Shown: positions 7,589 through 15,930 of the stretch, one piece after another
Layout of the letters: each line of letters begins with the position of its first letter
Position numbering within the stretch: position 1 is the stretch's first letter
Assembly (NCBI GenBank): GCA_964468125.1
Contig: CAYXVF010000086.1
Span: forward strand, 1 to 26,717
DNA length: 26,717 nucleotides
Origin: CAYXVF01 sp964468125
GTDB taxonomy: Bacteria > Myxococcota > XYA12-FULL-58-9 > CAYXVF01
Direction of reading: 5' to 3'
Program-made: the position numbers and the translations under genes
Notes under the pieces: model-generated
Database searches by the model: none
Told to the model about the DNA's origin: nothing
What the model saw: only the letters and a program-made list of their open reading frames with translations

Positions 7589-8401
7589 CTAGCGCTTCGC
7601 GGTCGCTTCTTTTGGAGCGATATCCTCGGAGATCAGGCTTTCCGGGGTTTCATCGCTCGCCGGTTGAGACTCGAGAGCAACGTCTCTTCCGTCACGGACT
7701 TCCGTGACCTTTCCATCGACCATCCACACCTCTTTGGAGCGGTACCAGGCCACCTTCGCACCACCATGGTCGTTCTCCTGAAACCACAGCATCGGTTGTC
7801 CCCACGCCGCGCGTAGCTCCTCCTCGCTCATGCCCGCCTTCGCATCTTTGTGCTTGATCGCAGCTCGAATCGTAGGGGAGCGCTCGGAGAGCCAAACCGA
7901 GACCCCGTCCGCTGAGCCAAAGCGCTCGGCGAGGGCGGTTTCCACTCCAGCCTCGGTCTCGAGATCCATCGGCAAGACGACGATGAAGGCGCTTCGCCCT
8001 TCGAGGGAAGGTCCGTCGACCGGTTCGAGGTAGACCCAAGGGTTGTAACGCGGGGTTGTCAGCATGCGTTGGGCCATCGCAGCCATGTCAGGGAACTCGA
8101 TTCGGGTGATTCGGAACGTCGACCCTGCCGGGGCGATGCCGCGCTGGCCCGTAGGATGGATCGGAGCGCCGTCCGTGTCGACGATGTGGTAGGTGTCCGC
8201 GAAGGGGTAGGGACTCAGGAGCCAGCGCTCGTTCTCGTCGTACAAGTCACCGTAATAGCTCGAGGTCTTCAACGCTACGACCTTGCCGACATGGCGGCCC
8301 TGAATGCTTGCGCGGATCTCCGGGGCGAGCCGCGTCTGTCCGGCGCAGTGAAACAGGCTGATGAAGGCAATGGTGGCGGCGACCGGCAAGGCATGCTTCA
8401 T
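7589..8401 (-). CDS. Putative exported protein/lipoprotein, function unknown
   Basis: 270 residues. The open frame continues upstream to 8773 across the dapF start, but the ATG at 8401 is preceded by GGAAGGG and begins a clear signal sequence (MKHALPVAATIAFISLFHCAGQ). The possible lipobox LFHC has His at -1 instead of the usual Gly, Ala or Ser, so lipidation at C19 is uncertain. The C-terminal third contains GMSEEELRAAWGQPMLWFQ, resembling the start of an SmpA/OmlA-like or DUF-type fold in which a small helix precedes a Trp-Gly-x-Pro turn, and then KVAWYRSKEVWMVDGKVTEV. The tail (after about 245) is Glu/Ser-rich and low complexity. No enzymatic motif is seen. Confidence 0.75.
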   Translation of the reverse strand: MKHALPVAATIAFISLFHCAGQTRLAPEIRASIQGRHVGKVVALKTSSYYGDLYDENERWLLSPYPFADTYHIVDTDGAPIHPTGQRGIAPAGSTFRITRIEFPDMAAMAQRMLTTPRYNPWVYLEPVDGPSLEGRSAFIVVLPMDLETEAGVETALAERFGSADGVSVWLSERSPTIRAAIKHKDAKAGMSEEELRAAWGQPMLWFQENDHGGAKVAWYRSKEVWMVDGKVTEVRDGRDVALESQPASDETPESLISEDIAPKEATAKR

Positions 8402-8486
8402 GACCCTTCCGTTAGCACTCCAGGGCCCTGGGCCCAAGAAAGGTGCCGATTGAGCCGCTCGGGCTCTTGCGCGAGTATGGCGCACG
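8402..8486. promoter_or_regulatory. Divergent intergenic region upstream of dapF
   Basis: These 85 bp hold the start regions of the minus-strand exported protein and dapF. The minus gene has a GGAAGGG ribosome-binding site next to its ATG. Two GGGCCC hexamers separated by one base lie near 8422-8434; their significance is unknown. The dapF ATG lacks a good Shine-Dalgarno. No promoter matched consensus well enough to name. Confidence 0.4.
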
Positions 8487-9305
8487 ATGGGTGAGCGGTT
8501 CCGAAAGTACCATGGTCTCGGCAACGACTTCGTTGTGATCGATCGCCTCGACGGCGGTGAGTCACTGACCCCCGAGCGCGTGCGCGAGATCTGCGATCGC
8601 CATCGGGGGGTCGGAGCCGACGGCGTCCTGACCGTGTGGCCCCTCGAGCACGGCGACGGTCTCATGCAGGTGCAAAATGCCGACGGCAGCGATTCGGAAA
8701 TGTGTGGCAACGGCTTGCGTTGCGTCGCCGCATTCCTGCACGACACCGGGCGTGTCGCCGCGGATGTGCTCACGCTCGGCGCAACCCAGCATCGCTACCG
8801 GACGTCGCGCGTGGCCGACCATCGCTATCGCGTCGAGATGGGAAGAGCCGAGCTCAGCGGTCCGGACCTTCCACTTTGGGCCGGCAAGCGCGAGCCCCAC
8901 GCCTTCACCGTCGACGGTCAGGAATGGCGCGGAGTTGCTCTGGGCTTCGGGAATCCACACCTCGTGTTGTTTGTCGACGAAGATCCCATGGCGCTCGCCA
9001 CCCGCTGGGGCCCTCTCATCGAGCGCGACCCCGCATTTCCAAATCGAGTAAACGCGAGCTTCGTGCACCGACGTGGCGATACCTTTGACACCGTCGTATT
9101 CGAGCGTGGCGTGGGGATTACCCAGGCCTGTGGCAGCGGTGCCTGCGCCGTGGGCAATGCGGCGGTCTGGACCGGTCAGGCGGAGCTCCACTCACCGATC
9201 GACGTGCTGCTCCCAGGAGGAATGCTGACCATCACTGTCGAGGCGGACGGGATGACGACGATGGAGGGGGACGCGACCTTTGCGTTCGCCGGGGAGCTGC
9301 CCTGA
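8487..9305 (+). CDS. dapF: Diaminopimelate epimerase
   Basis: 272 residues, the usual length. It interconverts LL- and meso-diaminopimelate in lysine and peptidoglycan biosynthesis in the cytoplasm. Both active-site cysteines are present in their motifs: C73 in MCGNGLRC and C215 in ERGVGITQACGSGA. The N-terminal KYHGLGNDFVVID and central FGNPHLVLFVDE blocks are also characteristic. The adjacent stop and GTG (TGA at 9303-9305, GTG at 9306) couple it tightly to a response regulator gene, an uncommon partner for dapF, so it may head a signalling/envelope operon extending to 13429. Confidence 0.97.
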   Translation: MGERFRKYHGLGNDFVVIDRLDGGESLTPERVREICDRHRGVGADGVLTVWPLEHGDGLMQVQNADGSDSEMCGNGLRCVAAFLHDTGRVAADVLTLGATQHRYRTSRVADHRYRVEMGRAELSGPDLPLWAGKREPHAFTVDGQEWRGVALGFGNPHLVLFVDEDPMALATRWGPLIERDPAFPNRVNASFVHRRGDTFDTVVFERGVGITQACGSGACAVGNAAVWTGQAELHSPIDVLLPGGMLTITVEADGMTTMEGDATFAFAGELP

Positions 9306-11228
9306 GTGAGCCCCTACCGCATCCTTCTCGTTGACGACGACAGCTTTTTTCTGCGGGTCTACGGTGACTTTCTCCGATCGCGCGGCTTCGAGGTCGAGAC
9401 TGCTGAGAGCGGCGAGAGCGCCCTCGAGATCTATCAGGCGGGTAAGTACCAGCTCGTGGTAGCGGACCTCGTGATGCCTGGCGTCGATGGCATCGAGCTC
9501 TGCGAACGGATTCGAAGCCTCAATCCGGCGCAGGATATCATTGTGGTTACTGGGTCCGACGACGTGCGCACCGCGGTGCGCGCGATGCGCCTCGGCGTCT
9601 ACGACTACCTCGTGAAACCCATCGAGCGCGAGGAGCTGATGCTCGTGATCGATCGGCTCCAGGAGCGCGCAACGCTCTACGACGAGCACGCCCGTCTGGT
9701 TCACGAGAACGTCGAGTACGCGGAGATGCAGCAGATCTTCGCCAAGGCTTTGCGCGTGATGCAGAGCCTCGATTTCGAGACGGTCTGCGAACGGCTTCTC
9801 GCGACCTTAGCCGACGTCTGCGCCGCACAGGGGGCCATCCTTTGGCTCGCTCGCGAAGACCGGGAAGAGCTCAACATGCACGGCTACCGCGGCCTCGTCG
9901 AGCCCGGCATGATGCCAGCGAGCTGGGCGCTGAGTGGCAGTGAGCTCTCCGAGGCAGTTCGCGCCGGTGTGCCCGTGTTCGTGGAACGCGATATCAGCAG
10001 GCCGACCGCGGTGCGACCGCCCGGACCCTCCATGCTGGTGCCGCTCAGTAGAGATGCGCGCTTGGTCGGTCTCGTGCAGCTCGTCGACAAACTCGGTGGT
10101 GGCTTCGACATGCGCGACGCCGAGCGAGCCAAGACCATCGCCGAGGCGGCGACCACTGCGATCGCCCACGCACGGCGTTTTCGACAGCTCGAACGGGTAG
10201 GCCTGCGCGACACCGCGACCAGTGCCTACAACATGACGTACTTCGTCGACTACCTCGGGCGCGAGCTCCACAAGGCGCGGCGCTACAAGCGAAGCTTCTC
10301 GTTGATCCAGGTTTCCATCGACAACGTCGCCAGTCTCCGAGAAGCGCTGAAACCCGAGGTCTTCAAGGAGGCGATGCGTCGCCTGGTGCAGGCGATTGCG
10401 GGTCCGCTGACCGACATCGACGTCCTGGCACGGGTCACCGATTCGGAGATGTATCTCCTCCTGCCGGAGACCGATTTTCTTCATGGTTTGAGCTTCGCCC
10501 GCACCGCACGCGACGCGATTCAACGCAGTCCCTTTCTCGCGGACATCGACCGAATGAATCCGATTCAGGTCAGCTTTGGGCCCGCCGCCTTCCCCCGGGA
10601 TGGCGACGACGTGGACCAGCTCTTCGGCGCGTGCAAGCGCAGACTCGATGAAGCGCGCCGCAGCTTGTTTCGTCGTTTGCACCTGGAGGACGTCGACTTC
10701 TGGAGCGCGGTGGAGCTCCTGGTGGGGGATCCAGCTAACTACGTCGGAGACGAAGTGCGGCTAGACAAAGCACTGGAAGTCACCGAGGACGAGCGCGGCC
10801 TGTCCCGGCACACGGTGTTTCCGGCGAACAGTCTCGATAGCCTGCGCCGCGAGGTCGTCACGGAAGCGGTTCGCCAGGGGCGCGCCAGTGGTTGGCTCTA
10901 CCTCGGTGGCTCATGGCGCGAAACCTCGCGCGACGTTCTTGGGGCGCTGCAACAGGTGGGTGAGCGGAGTCTGCGAACCTACGTGCTCGGCCATGACGTG
11001 GCAGAGGTGGTGCGCGGTTCTGGGCAGCTCACACCGGTACGGACCGATGGAACGAGCTTCGAGAACCGAGAGGTGATTCTCATGCTCGGCGAGCATAGCG
11101 CCTATGCGCTGCTCGCGCGGCGCCGTGACGACGGCCGCCTCTTTGGCTTCCACACGGCGGATTGGACCCTGGTCGAGGGGCTGATCGACAAGCTGCAGGA
11201 CGCATTTCATCTGCAGAAGGGCGCATGA
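9306..11228 (+). CDS. Response regulator: REC-GAF-degenerate GGDEF with unassigned C-terminal region
   Basis: 640 residues from a GTG immediately after the dapF stop. The receiver (about 5-118) is complete: D10-D12, phosphoacceptor D54 in VVADLVMPGVDG, T82, and K104 in YLVKP. A GAF-like sensory domain spans about 145-295, ending with LVPLSRDARLVGLVQLVDKL before a helical linker. Residues 300-470 have the layout of a diguanylate cyclase domain, but the signature GGDEF is replaced by TDSEM (378-382, in LARVTDSEMYLLLPETD), so c-di-GMP synthesis is not expected; it may bind a nucleotide or act as a dimerisation module. The last 165 residues are not recognised. It is followed by an ATGA overlap with the barrel gene. 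Confidence 0.9.
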   Translation: MSPYRILLVDDDSFFLRVYGDFLRSRGFEVETAESGESALEIYQAGKYQLVVADLVMPGVDGIELCERIRSLNPAQDIIVVTGSDDVRTAVRAMRLGVYDYLVKPIEREELMLVIDRLQERATLYDEHARLVHENVEYAEMQQIFAKALRVMQSLDFETVCERLLATLADVCAAQGAILWLAREDREELNMHGYRGLVEPGMMPASWALSGSELSEAVRAGVPVFVERDISRPTAVRPPGPSMLVPLSRDARLVGLVQLVDKLGGGFDMRDAERAKTIAEAATTAIAHARRFRQLERVGLRDTATSAYNMTYFVDYLGRELHKARRYKRSFSLIQVSIDNVASLREALKPEVFKEAMRRLVQAIAGPLTDIDVLARVTDSEMYLLLPETDFLHGLSFARTARDAIQRSPFLADIDRMNPIQVSFGPAAFPRDGDDVDQLFGACKRRLDEARRSLFRRLHLEDVDFWSAVELLVGDPANYVGDEVRLDKALEVTEDERGLSRHTVFPANSLDSLRREVVTEAVRQGRASGWLYLGGSWRETSRDVLGALQQVGERSLRTYVLGHDVAEVVRGSGQLTPVRTDGTSFENREVILMLGEHSAYALLARRRDDGRLFGFHTADWTLVEGLIDKLQDAFHLQKGA

Positions 11229-11938
11229 CGGTGATTGCGCTCCTGCCTGCCGTGTTGGTTTTCGCCGCCGAAGCAGAGCCCCCTGTGCACGGCCGCCATG
11301 GCTGGGGGATTGGAGCGCAGGTGCCGCTCAGTGTTCTCGGGGGACTTGGGGACGTCAGCAACCCGGGCGTGGGCTACAGCTACGGACTCGCGTTGGACTA
11401 CGACCTCAGCAGGGCGTTCGGCGTCAGGCTCTTCATCGACTACTCGGAGACCTTTGCCGGCAGTGCGCCTGTGGTCTACGATCTTCCAACAGGTCAGGAG
11501 CGTGAGGAATTCGACGCCGAATTGTTCCTCTTCACGGTTGGGCTCGGAGGAACGTGGGTGTTTGAGACGCGCCGCAATTGGTCACCCTACGTTGGCGTCG
11601 ATGGGGGGTTGGTCTTTGGCGGCTACGATTACAACTTTGGTCAAGATCCCCTCGAGCTGCGAGCGGTTGACGAGGGAAACGTACTAGAGGGGTGTACGGG
11701 CGCGGAGTGCCAAAGCGATCTGAATGACAACGCCCAGCTCACCTGGTCGGTTGGCGTTCGGGGCGGGGCACAGTTTGAGCTCACCTCATGGCTGCGCAGT
11801 GCCTTCGAGCTGTCAGTAACCTACGTGCCCTTCGCCGAGGAGCCGATCAGCAATACGGTTGCGATTCGCAACGTGCGGGGCGTGGGAGAGGGCATGTTCT
11901 TGGCGCGATTGACCTACATCGCGCGCTTTGGGCTGTGA
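11225..11938 (+). CDS. Outer-membrane beta-barrel protein (OmpA/OmpW-like fold)
   Basis: 237 residues. The frame is open to 11162, but the ATG at 11225 overlaps the upstream stop (ATGA) and begins a signal peptide (MTVIALLPAVLVFAAEA). The mature part alternates hydrophobic and polar residues with Gly and aromatic residues in the pattern of membrane strands (for example YSYGLALDYDLSRAFGVRLF, FTVGLGGTWVFETRRNWSPY) and ends ARLTYIARFGL, close to the C-terminal aromatic strand seen in barrels. A CTGAEC pair in a loop may form a disulfide. Substrate or role is unknown. Encoded between two signalling proteins, it may be part of an envelope-sensing unit. Confidence 0.78.
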   Translation: MTVIALLPAVLVFAAEAEPPVHGRHGWGIGAQVPLSVLGGLGDVSNPGVGYSYGLALDYDLSRAFGVRLFIDYSETFAGSAPVVYDLPTGQEREEFDAELFLFTVGLGGTWVFETRRNWSPYVGVDGGLVFGGYDYNFGQDPLELRAVDEGNVLEGCTGAECQSDLNDNAQLTWSVGVRGGAQFELTSWLRSAFELSVTYVPFAEEPISNTVAIRNVRGVGEGMFLARLTYIARFGL

Positions 11939-11944
11939 GGGGAC

Positions 11945-13429
11945 ATGGCAGAGGCTCGGAAAATATTGGTGGCGGACAACGACGTGAAGACGGTGCGAGC
12001 GCTGAAGAATGGCCTCGAGCCTGAATTCAGAGTCATCGCCGCCCGGGATGGCTCCAAGGCGCTCGAGCTGTCCATCACCGAGTTTCCCGACCTCATCATG
12101 GTCTACCGCCACTGCCCTTTGATCCCTGCCAAACAGTTCCTGCGGATCCTGCGAACGAACCCGCGAACCGAAAACATCCCGCTGATCATCCTCTCCGACG
12201 AGACGGTCGCGAGCTCGACGCTCCCGGGTTACCTCGAGGGAATTCTGGTCAAACCTCTCAACCTCGATGAAGTTCGAGCACACGTGACCTCGGTCTTCAC
12301 CCGGGCGGACGCTGCTCGAGAAGTGGGGCAGGAGAGCGGCGCGGTTCAAGGCTCCTTGACGCAGATCTCCATGGTCGACTTGGTGCAGGTATTCGCCATG
12401 AACCGGCGGTCCGGTTCCATTCGTTTGAGCGGTGGACCGAACGGTGCGACAGCGGAAGTCTTCGTCGCTGATGGCCGGATCGAGGACGCGAAGCTCGGCT
12501 TCGCCCGTGGGGAAAAGGCCCTCTATCGCATCCTGGGATGGAGCTCGGGCACCTTTTCGTTCGTGCCCGGCGTAGGCGCGGCAGCGGCGACAATTTCCTC
12601 CGCCACTGACAGTCTTCTGATGGAGGGCATGCGGCAGGGCGACGAGCTCGAGCGGATACGTGAAGCGACGCCATCCGCCGAGGCGGAGATCAAGCGCCTC
12701 GTGCCGCCGGACGGTGTGCCCGAGGGGCTCCACCCGGTCACCGCAGAGATCCTGGATCTTCTCCAGTACTACTCGAAGGTCGGGGATCTCGTGGATCGCG
12801 CTAGGGCCACGGACCTCGAGGTATATCTGGCGCTGCAGTCACTCGTCGCAAACGAGATCATTCGGATCACGGAGGTCGAGGCCCCGTCGGCTGGAGAGCC
12901 GCTCCTGAGTCAGGATGAGATCTTCGACTTGCTCGGGCGGCTGCGCCAAGCGGGCATGTCGCCGACGTTTCTTCACCGACCGAAGATCACGCTGATCGCC
13001 GAGCGGGAGGCCCTTCGCGAGTTTTCCGGGAATCTGGCGCGGGTTCCCGAGTTCGAGGCCAACAGCCTCGAGGACGTGGTGAACACTCGATTTGGCTCGC
13101 TCGGCTCCTTGCAGCTGAGCACGGGGTTCACCCCCGAGCTCGTGGCGGTGGCCCCGGACGAGCGTCTGCTGCCGCTGGTCTTTTCGCTCTCCGCCGGCTG
13201 TATCGCCGCGATATGCCTCGGAACGATCGGCGTCAAAGGGGTAGAAGTGCTGCGAATGTTGGAGCGGGAGCGACGGGTCGCCATTCTCACGACCGCCCCG
13301 GCGCCTCTCCCGGGAATCGAGCGCGCTCGCCGCGTCATCGTCAACGGCGAAGAGGCAGGGGCGCGCGAGGTCCTCAAGAAGGCCCTCAAAGACGTAAACG
13401 CCGCGGAGCTGCGCGACGTCTCGGTCTAG
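11945..13429 (+). CDS. Pseudo-receiver protein with DUF4388 (PATAN) domain and unassigned C-terminal domain
   Basis: 494 residues. Residues 5-118 have the receiver fold (acidic D11/D13, S84, K103 in LVKP), but the phosphoacceptor position is Tyr54 (FPDLIMVYRHCP), so it cannot be phosphorylated in the normal way. Residues 134-235 match DUF4388/PATAN: QGSLTQISMVDLVQVFAMNR, then RSGSIRLS, and further on KALYRILGWSSGTFSFVPG. A short helical region follows (260-310). Residues 345-485 alternate beta and alpha (KITLIAEREALREFSGNLAR; LSAGCIAAICLG) in a way that recalls the MglA-like small GTPase domains found with DUF4388 in some proteobacteria, but no P-loop or NKxD remains; that reading is speculative. 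It ends 14 bp from the convergent FHA gene. Confidence 0.85.
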   Translation: MAEARKILVADNDVKTVRALKNGLEPEFRVIAARDGSKALELSITEFPDLIMVYRHCPLIPAKQFLRILRTNPRTENIPLIILSDETVASSTLPGYLEGILVKPLNLDEVRAHVTSVFTRADAAREVGQESGAVQGSLTQISMVDLVQVFAMNRRSGSIRLSGGPNGATAEVFVADGRIEDAKLGFARGEKALYRILGWSSGTFSFVPGVGAAAATISSATDSLLMEGMRQGDELERIREATPSAEAEIKRLVPPDGVPEGLHPVTAEILDLLQYYSKVGDLVDRARATDLEVYLALQSLVANEIIRITEVEAPSAGEPLLSQDEIFDLLGRLRQAGMSPTFLHRPKITLIAEREALREFSGNLARVPEFEANSLEDVVNTRFGSLGSLQLSTGFTPELVAVAPDERLLPLVFSLSAGCIAAICLGTIGVKGVEVLRMLERERRVAILTTAPAPLPGIERARRVIVNGEEAGAREVLKKALKDVNAAELRDVSV

Positions 13430-13443
13430 GGCGGCGACCTCAC

Positions 13444-13899
13444 TCAGTCGACAAAGTTGGCCTCGAGCTCGCTCTGGCCGATCTTGATCACGTCTCCCGC
13501 CTGGACGAAGGCGGCGCCGATCCTCTCCTCGTTCACGAAGGTGCCGTTGGTGCTGGCGAGGTCGATCACGCCGAGTCCGCCCCCGTCGAAGAAGACCATC
13601 GCGTGTGCCCTAGAGATTGAATCGTCGGCGAGGACGATGTCCGTGCCCCGCTCGTAGGCTTCGGCCCGGAACTCCGGCGCGCTCGCGGTCACCGGCGGGG
13701 CCTTCTCCTTGAGGTGCTCCTGCAGGATGTCCGCCGCGGCCTGGTCCAAGACACGGTTTCCGTCCCGGTCGATAAACGCCGTTTCGCTTTCCGAGAGATG
13801 GCGGCCGACGAGGCGGCAGGCGCCAAAATCGACGCTGACGGTGTCTCCCACGTTCGGTCCGTTCACCACCGAGAGAACGACTCGCGTGTTTTCGTCCAT
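13444..13899 (-). CDS. FHA domain protein with an internal insertion
   Basis: 151 residues from the ATG at 13899. The open frame extends to a TTG at 13995, but that extension has poorer third-position GC and would add a signal-like stretch to a cytoplasmic domain, so I prefer the ATG. FHA domains bind phosphothreonine. The core motifs are present: YERGTDIVL (82-90), SRAHA (96-100) and DLASTNGTFVN (113-123), then GDVIKIG. An earlier RLVGRHL (29-35) resembles the first FHA strand pair and is separated from the core by about 45 extra residues, so the domain may carry a long loop or a remnant second domain. The nearby kinase and PP2C genes make phosphothreonine signalling a reasonable context. 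Confidence 0.88.
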   Translation of the reverse strand: MDENTRVVLSVVNGPNVGDTVSVDFGACRLVGRHLSESETAFIDRDGNRVLDQAAADILQEHLKEKAPPVTASAPEFRAEAYERGTDIVLADDSISRAHAMVFFDGGGLGVIDLASTNGTFVNEERIGAAFVQAGDVIKIGQSELEANFVD

Positions 13900-14060
13900 G
13901 GTCCGCCACACCCCTCGAGTTCCGTCCCATGATGCGCCGAAACCGAGCGCTCGGTCCAGCAGGCAGAGGGTCACTAAGCATAGAATGGGCTTCAAAATAT
14001 GCTTTGCGCGCTACAGCATGCGCGAGTAGCCTCAGGCGGACCTCGTGAAGGAGGGCCCTG
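13900..14060. promoter_or_regulatory. Divergent intergenic region, FHA / acyl-CoA dehydrogenase
   Basis: 161 bp between divergent starts. On the plus strand AAGGAGG at 14048-14054, six bases before the ATG at 14061, is the strongest Shine-Dalgarno in the window. An AT-richer patch around 13975-14000 is the likeliest place for promoters; TATGCT occurs there on both strands, but no correctly spaced -35 accompanies it. Confidence 0.45.
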
Positions 14061-15860
14061 ATGGCCAGTAGTGCGTCCGTTGAGCTGAGAACACCGTCCT
14101 ACCGCGGCGGCAGCTTCATTTTTCTTCCGGTCTCGAGTGAGCCGATCTTCACCCCTGAAGCGCTGACCACGGAGCAGCTGCAGTACTACGCGACGGCTCT
14201 GGAGTTTTCGATGAAGGAGGTCGAACCGAACGCCGCCGCCATCGATCAGAAGCGTCCCGGCCTGATGCTCGAGATCATGCGAAAGGCTGCGGAGGTGGGG
14301 CTGTTCATGGTCGAGATCCCCGAAGCCTACGGCGGCTTGGGCCTCGACAAGGTCACGGCGATGAAGATGGGGGAAGCCATCGCCCGAAACGCATCCTTCT
14401 CGGTCACCATCGGCGCACACACGAATATCGGCACGATGCCGACGGTGTTCTACGGCACAGCGGAGCAAAAAGAGCGCTACCTGCCAAAACTCGCAAGTGG
14501 AGAGCTCCTCGCCGCTTACTGCCTCAGTGAGCCAGACAGTGGCTCTGATGCACTCGCCGCCAAGACGACCGCCGTGTTGAACGAGGCGGGGACGCATTAC
14601 GTGCTGAACGGCACCAAGCAGTGGATCACCAACGGTGCCTTCGCCGACCTCTTCACCGTCTTTGCTCAGGTGGACGGCGAGAAGTTCACGGCGTTCCTGG
14701 TCGAGAAATCATTCCCCGGTGTCAGCCTGGGAGCGGAGGAGCACAAGCTCGGAATCCGAGGCAGCTCCACCACGCAAGTCATTCTCGAAGACGTCGAGGT
14801 TCCGGTGGAAAACGTCCTGGGGGAGATCGGGCGGGGCCACAAGATCGCTTTCAACATCTTGAACATTGGTCGCTGGAAGCTCGGTGCTGGGGCGATCGGC
14901 GGTGCAAAACACGTGCTCGAGCATGCCGCGAAGTACGCGAACGAGCGCAAACAGTTCGGGGAGTCACTGAGTCGATTCGGTTTGATCCGCGAGAAGCTCG
15001 CTCGGTCCGCGATGTTGATCTACGCCGGCGAAGCGATGGCCTATCGAACCGGGGGAATCATCGATGCGCGTATCGCCGAGCTCGACCGCGGAGCGGAGGA
15101 CTACTACCCGCGGGCGATTTCGCTCATCGAGGAATTCTCGATCGAAGCGTCGATTCTCAAGGTATTTGGTTCCGAAGCCGTGTGGACCATCGCGGACGAG
15201 GCGGTGCAGATCTTCGGCGGCAACGGCTACGTTGAGGATTATCCGGTGGAACGCATCCTTCGAGACAGCCGGATCAATCGCATCTTCGAGGGAACAAACG
15301 AAATCAATCGCATGCTGATCCCCGGCACGATCCTGAAGCGCGCCATGAAGGGGCAGCTGCCGCTGATGCAGGTGAGCCAAGAGGTGATGGCGGAGCTCGC
15401 GAACGATGCGCTTCCACACGAGCAGGCTGGGCCGCTCGGACGCGAGGTGTGGGCGACGGAGCTCGCCAAGCGAGCGGTCACCTACGCGACGGCACAGGCG
15501 GTTCAACGATTCATGCAGGAGCTTCAGGAGCAGCAAGTGCTCCTCGCAGAGCTCGCCGACATGTACATCGCCGTCTACGCGATGGACTCGGCGGTCGCCC
15601 GCGCGCAGCAGGCGATCGTGGCACAGGGCGAAGACAACGCCCGCGCGCATCTCGAGCTCGCCCAACTCTTCGTGTTCGAATCGCGAGCCCAGCTCATGAG
15701 CAAGCTGCGTCGGGTGGCGCACCTGGTCTGCGACGAAAACACGCTCGAAGACTATCTGGTAAACGCTCGCGTGCTCGACCAGCCCTACGCCGCCGACCTT
15801 TCCGCGCTTCAAGACGCCGTGGCTTCTCGGGTTGTCGAACGCGAGGGTTACGTACTCTGA
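14061..15860 (+). CDS. Acyl-CoA dehydrogenase, long/very-long-chain FadE type
   Basis: 599 residues, matching the long bacterial FadE/VLCAD-like class rather than the roughly 380-residue short-chain type. It oxidises acyl-CoA to trans-2-enoyl-CoA with FAD in fatty-acid beta-oxidation. Seen: AYCLSEPDSGSD (about 153-164) and WITNGAFADLFTVFA for the FAD/substrate-binding middle domain, RKQFGESLSRFGLIREKLA in the C-terminal helical domain, and QIFGGNGYVEDYPVERILRD followed by RIFEGTNEINR. In VLCAD-like enzymes the catalytic base is the Glu in FEGTN, here E410. The extra 170 or so C-terminal residues are helical, as in the membrane-associated class. Translation starts at an ATG with a perfect AAGGAGG upstream. 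No partner electron-transfer genes are nearby. Confidence 0.96.
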   Translation: MASSASVELRTPSYRGGSFIFLPVSSEPIFTPEALTTEQLQYYATALEFSMKEVEPNAAAIDQKRPGLMLEIMRKAAEVGLFMVEIPEAYGGLGLDKVTAMKMGEAIARNASFSVTIGAHTNIGTMPTVFYGTAEQKERYLPKLASGELLAAYCLSEPDSGSDALAAKTTAVLNEAGTHYVLNGTKQWITNGAFADLFTVFAQVDGEKFTAFLVEKSFPGVSLGAEEHKLGIRGSSTTQVILEDVEVPVENVLGEIGRGHKIAFNILNIGRWKLGAGAIGGAKHVLEHAAKYANERKQFGESLSRFGLIREKLARSAMLIYAGEAMAYRTGGIIDARIAELDRGAEDYYPRAISLIEEFSIEASILKVFGSEAVWTIADEAVQIFGGNGYVEDYPVERILRDSRINRIFEGTNEINRMLIPGTILKRAMKGQLPLMQVSQEVMAELANDALPHEQAGPLGREVWATELAKRAVTYATAQAVQRFMQELQEQQVLLAELADMYIAVYAMDSAVARAQQAIVAQGEDNARAHLELAQLFVFESRAQLMSKLRRVAHLVCDENTLEDYLVNARVLDQPYAADLSALQDAVASRVVEREGYVL

Positions 15861-15870
15861 GGGGCCCCTC
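15859..15870. repeat. Perfect 12-bp palindrome at the acyl-CoA dehydrogenase stop
   Basis: GAGGGGCCCCTC overlaps the stop codon and the first ten bases after it. With a four-base loop the stem would be only four pairs and no T run follows, so it is not a good terminator. It could be a protein-binding site or chance in GC-rich DNA. Confidence 0.3.
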
Positions 15871-15930
15871 CCGTGGGCATGTGCGCACGATTTGGCATCC
15901 CCCTCGCCGCTGGATTAGGCTTCGGGTCAC

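Noticed and set aside
9807..10682. 291-codon minus open frame inside the REC-GAF gene
   Set aside because: Shadow of a well supported gene, without motifs.
13900..13995. Longer FHA protein starting at TTG 13995
   Set aside because: Rare start, no clear ribosome-binding site, lower third-position GC, and it would add a signal-like segment to a cytoplasmic domain.
15859..15870. Palindrome as an intrinsic terminator
   Set aside because: Four-pair stem at most once a loop is allowed, and no T run.
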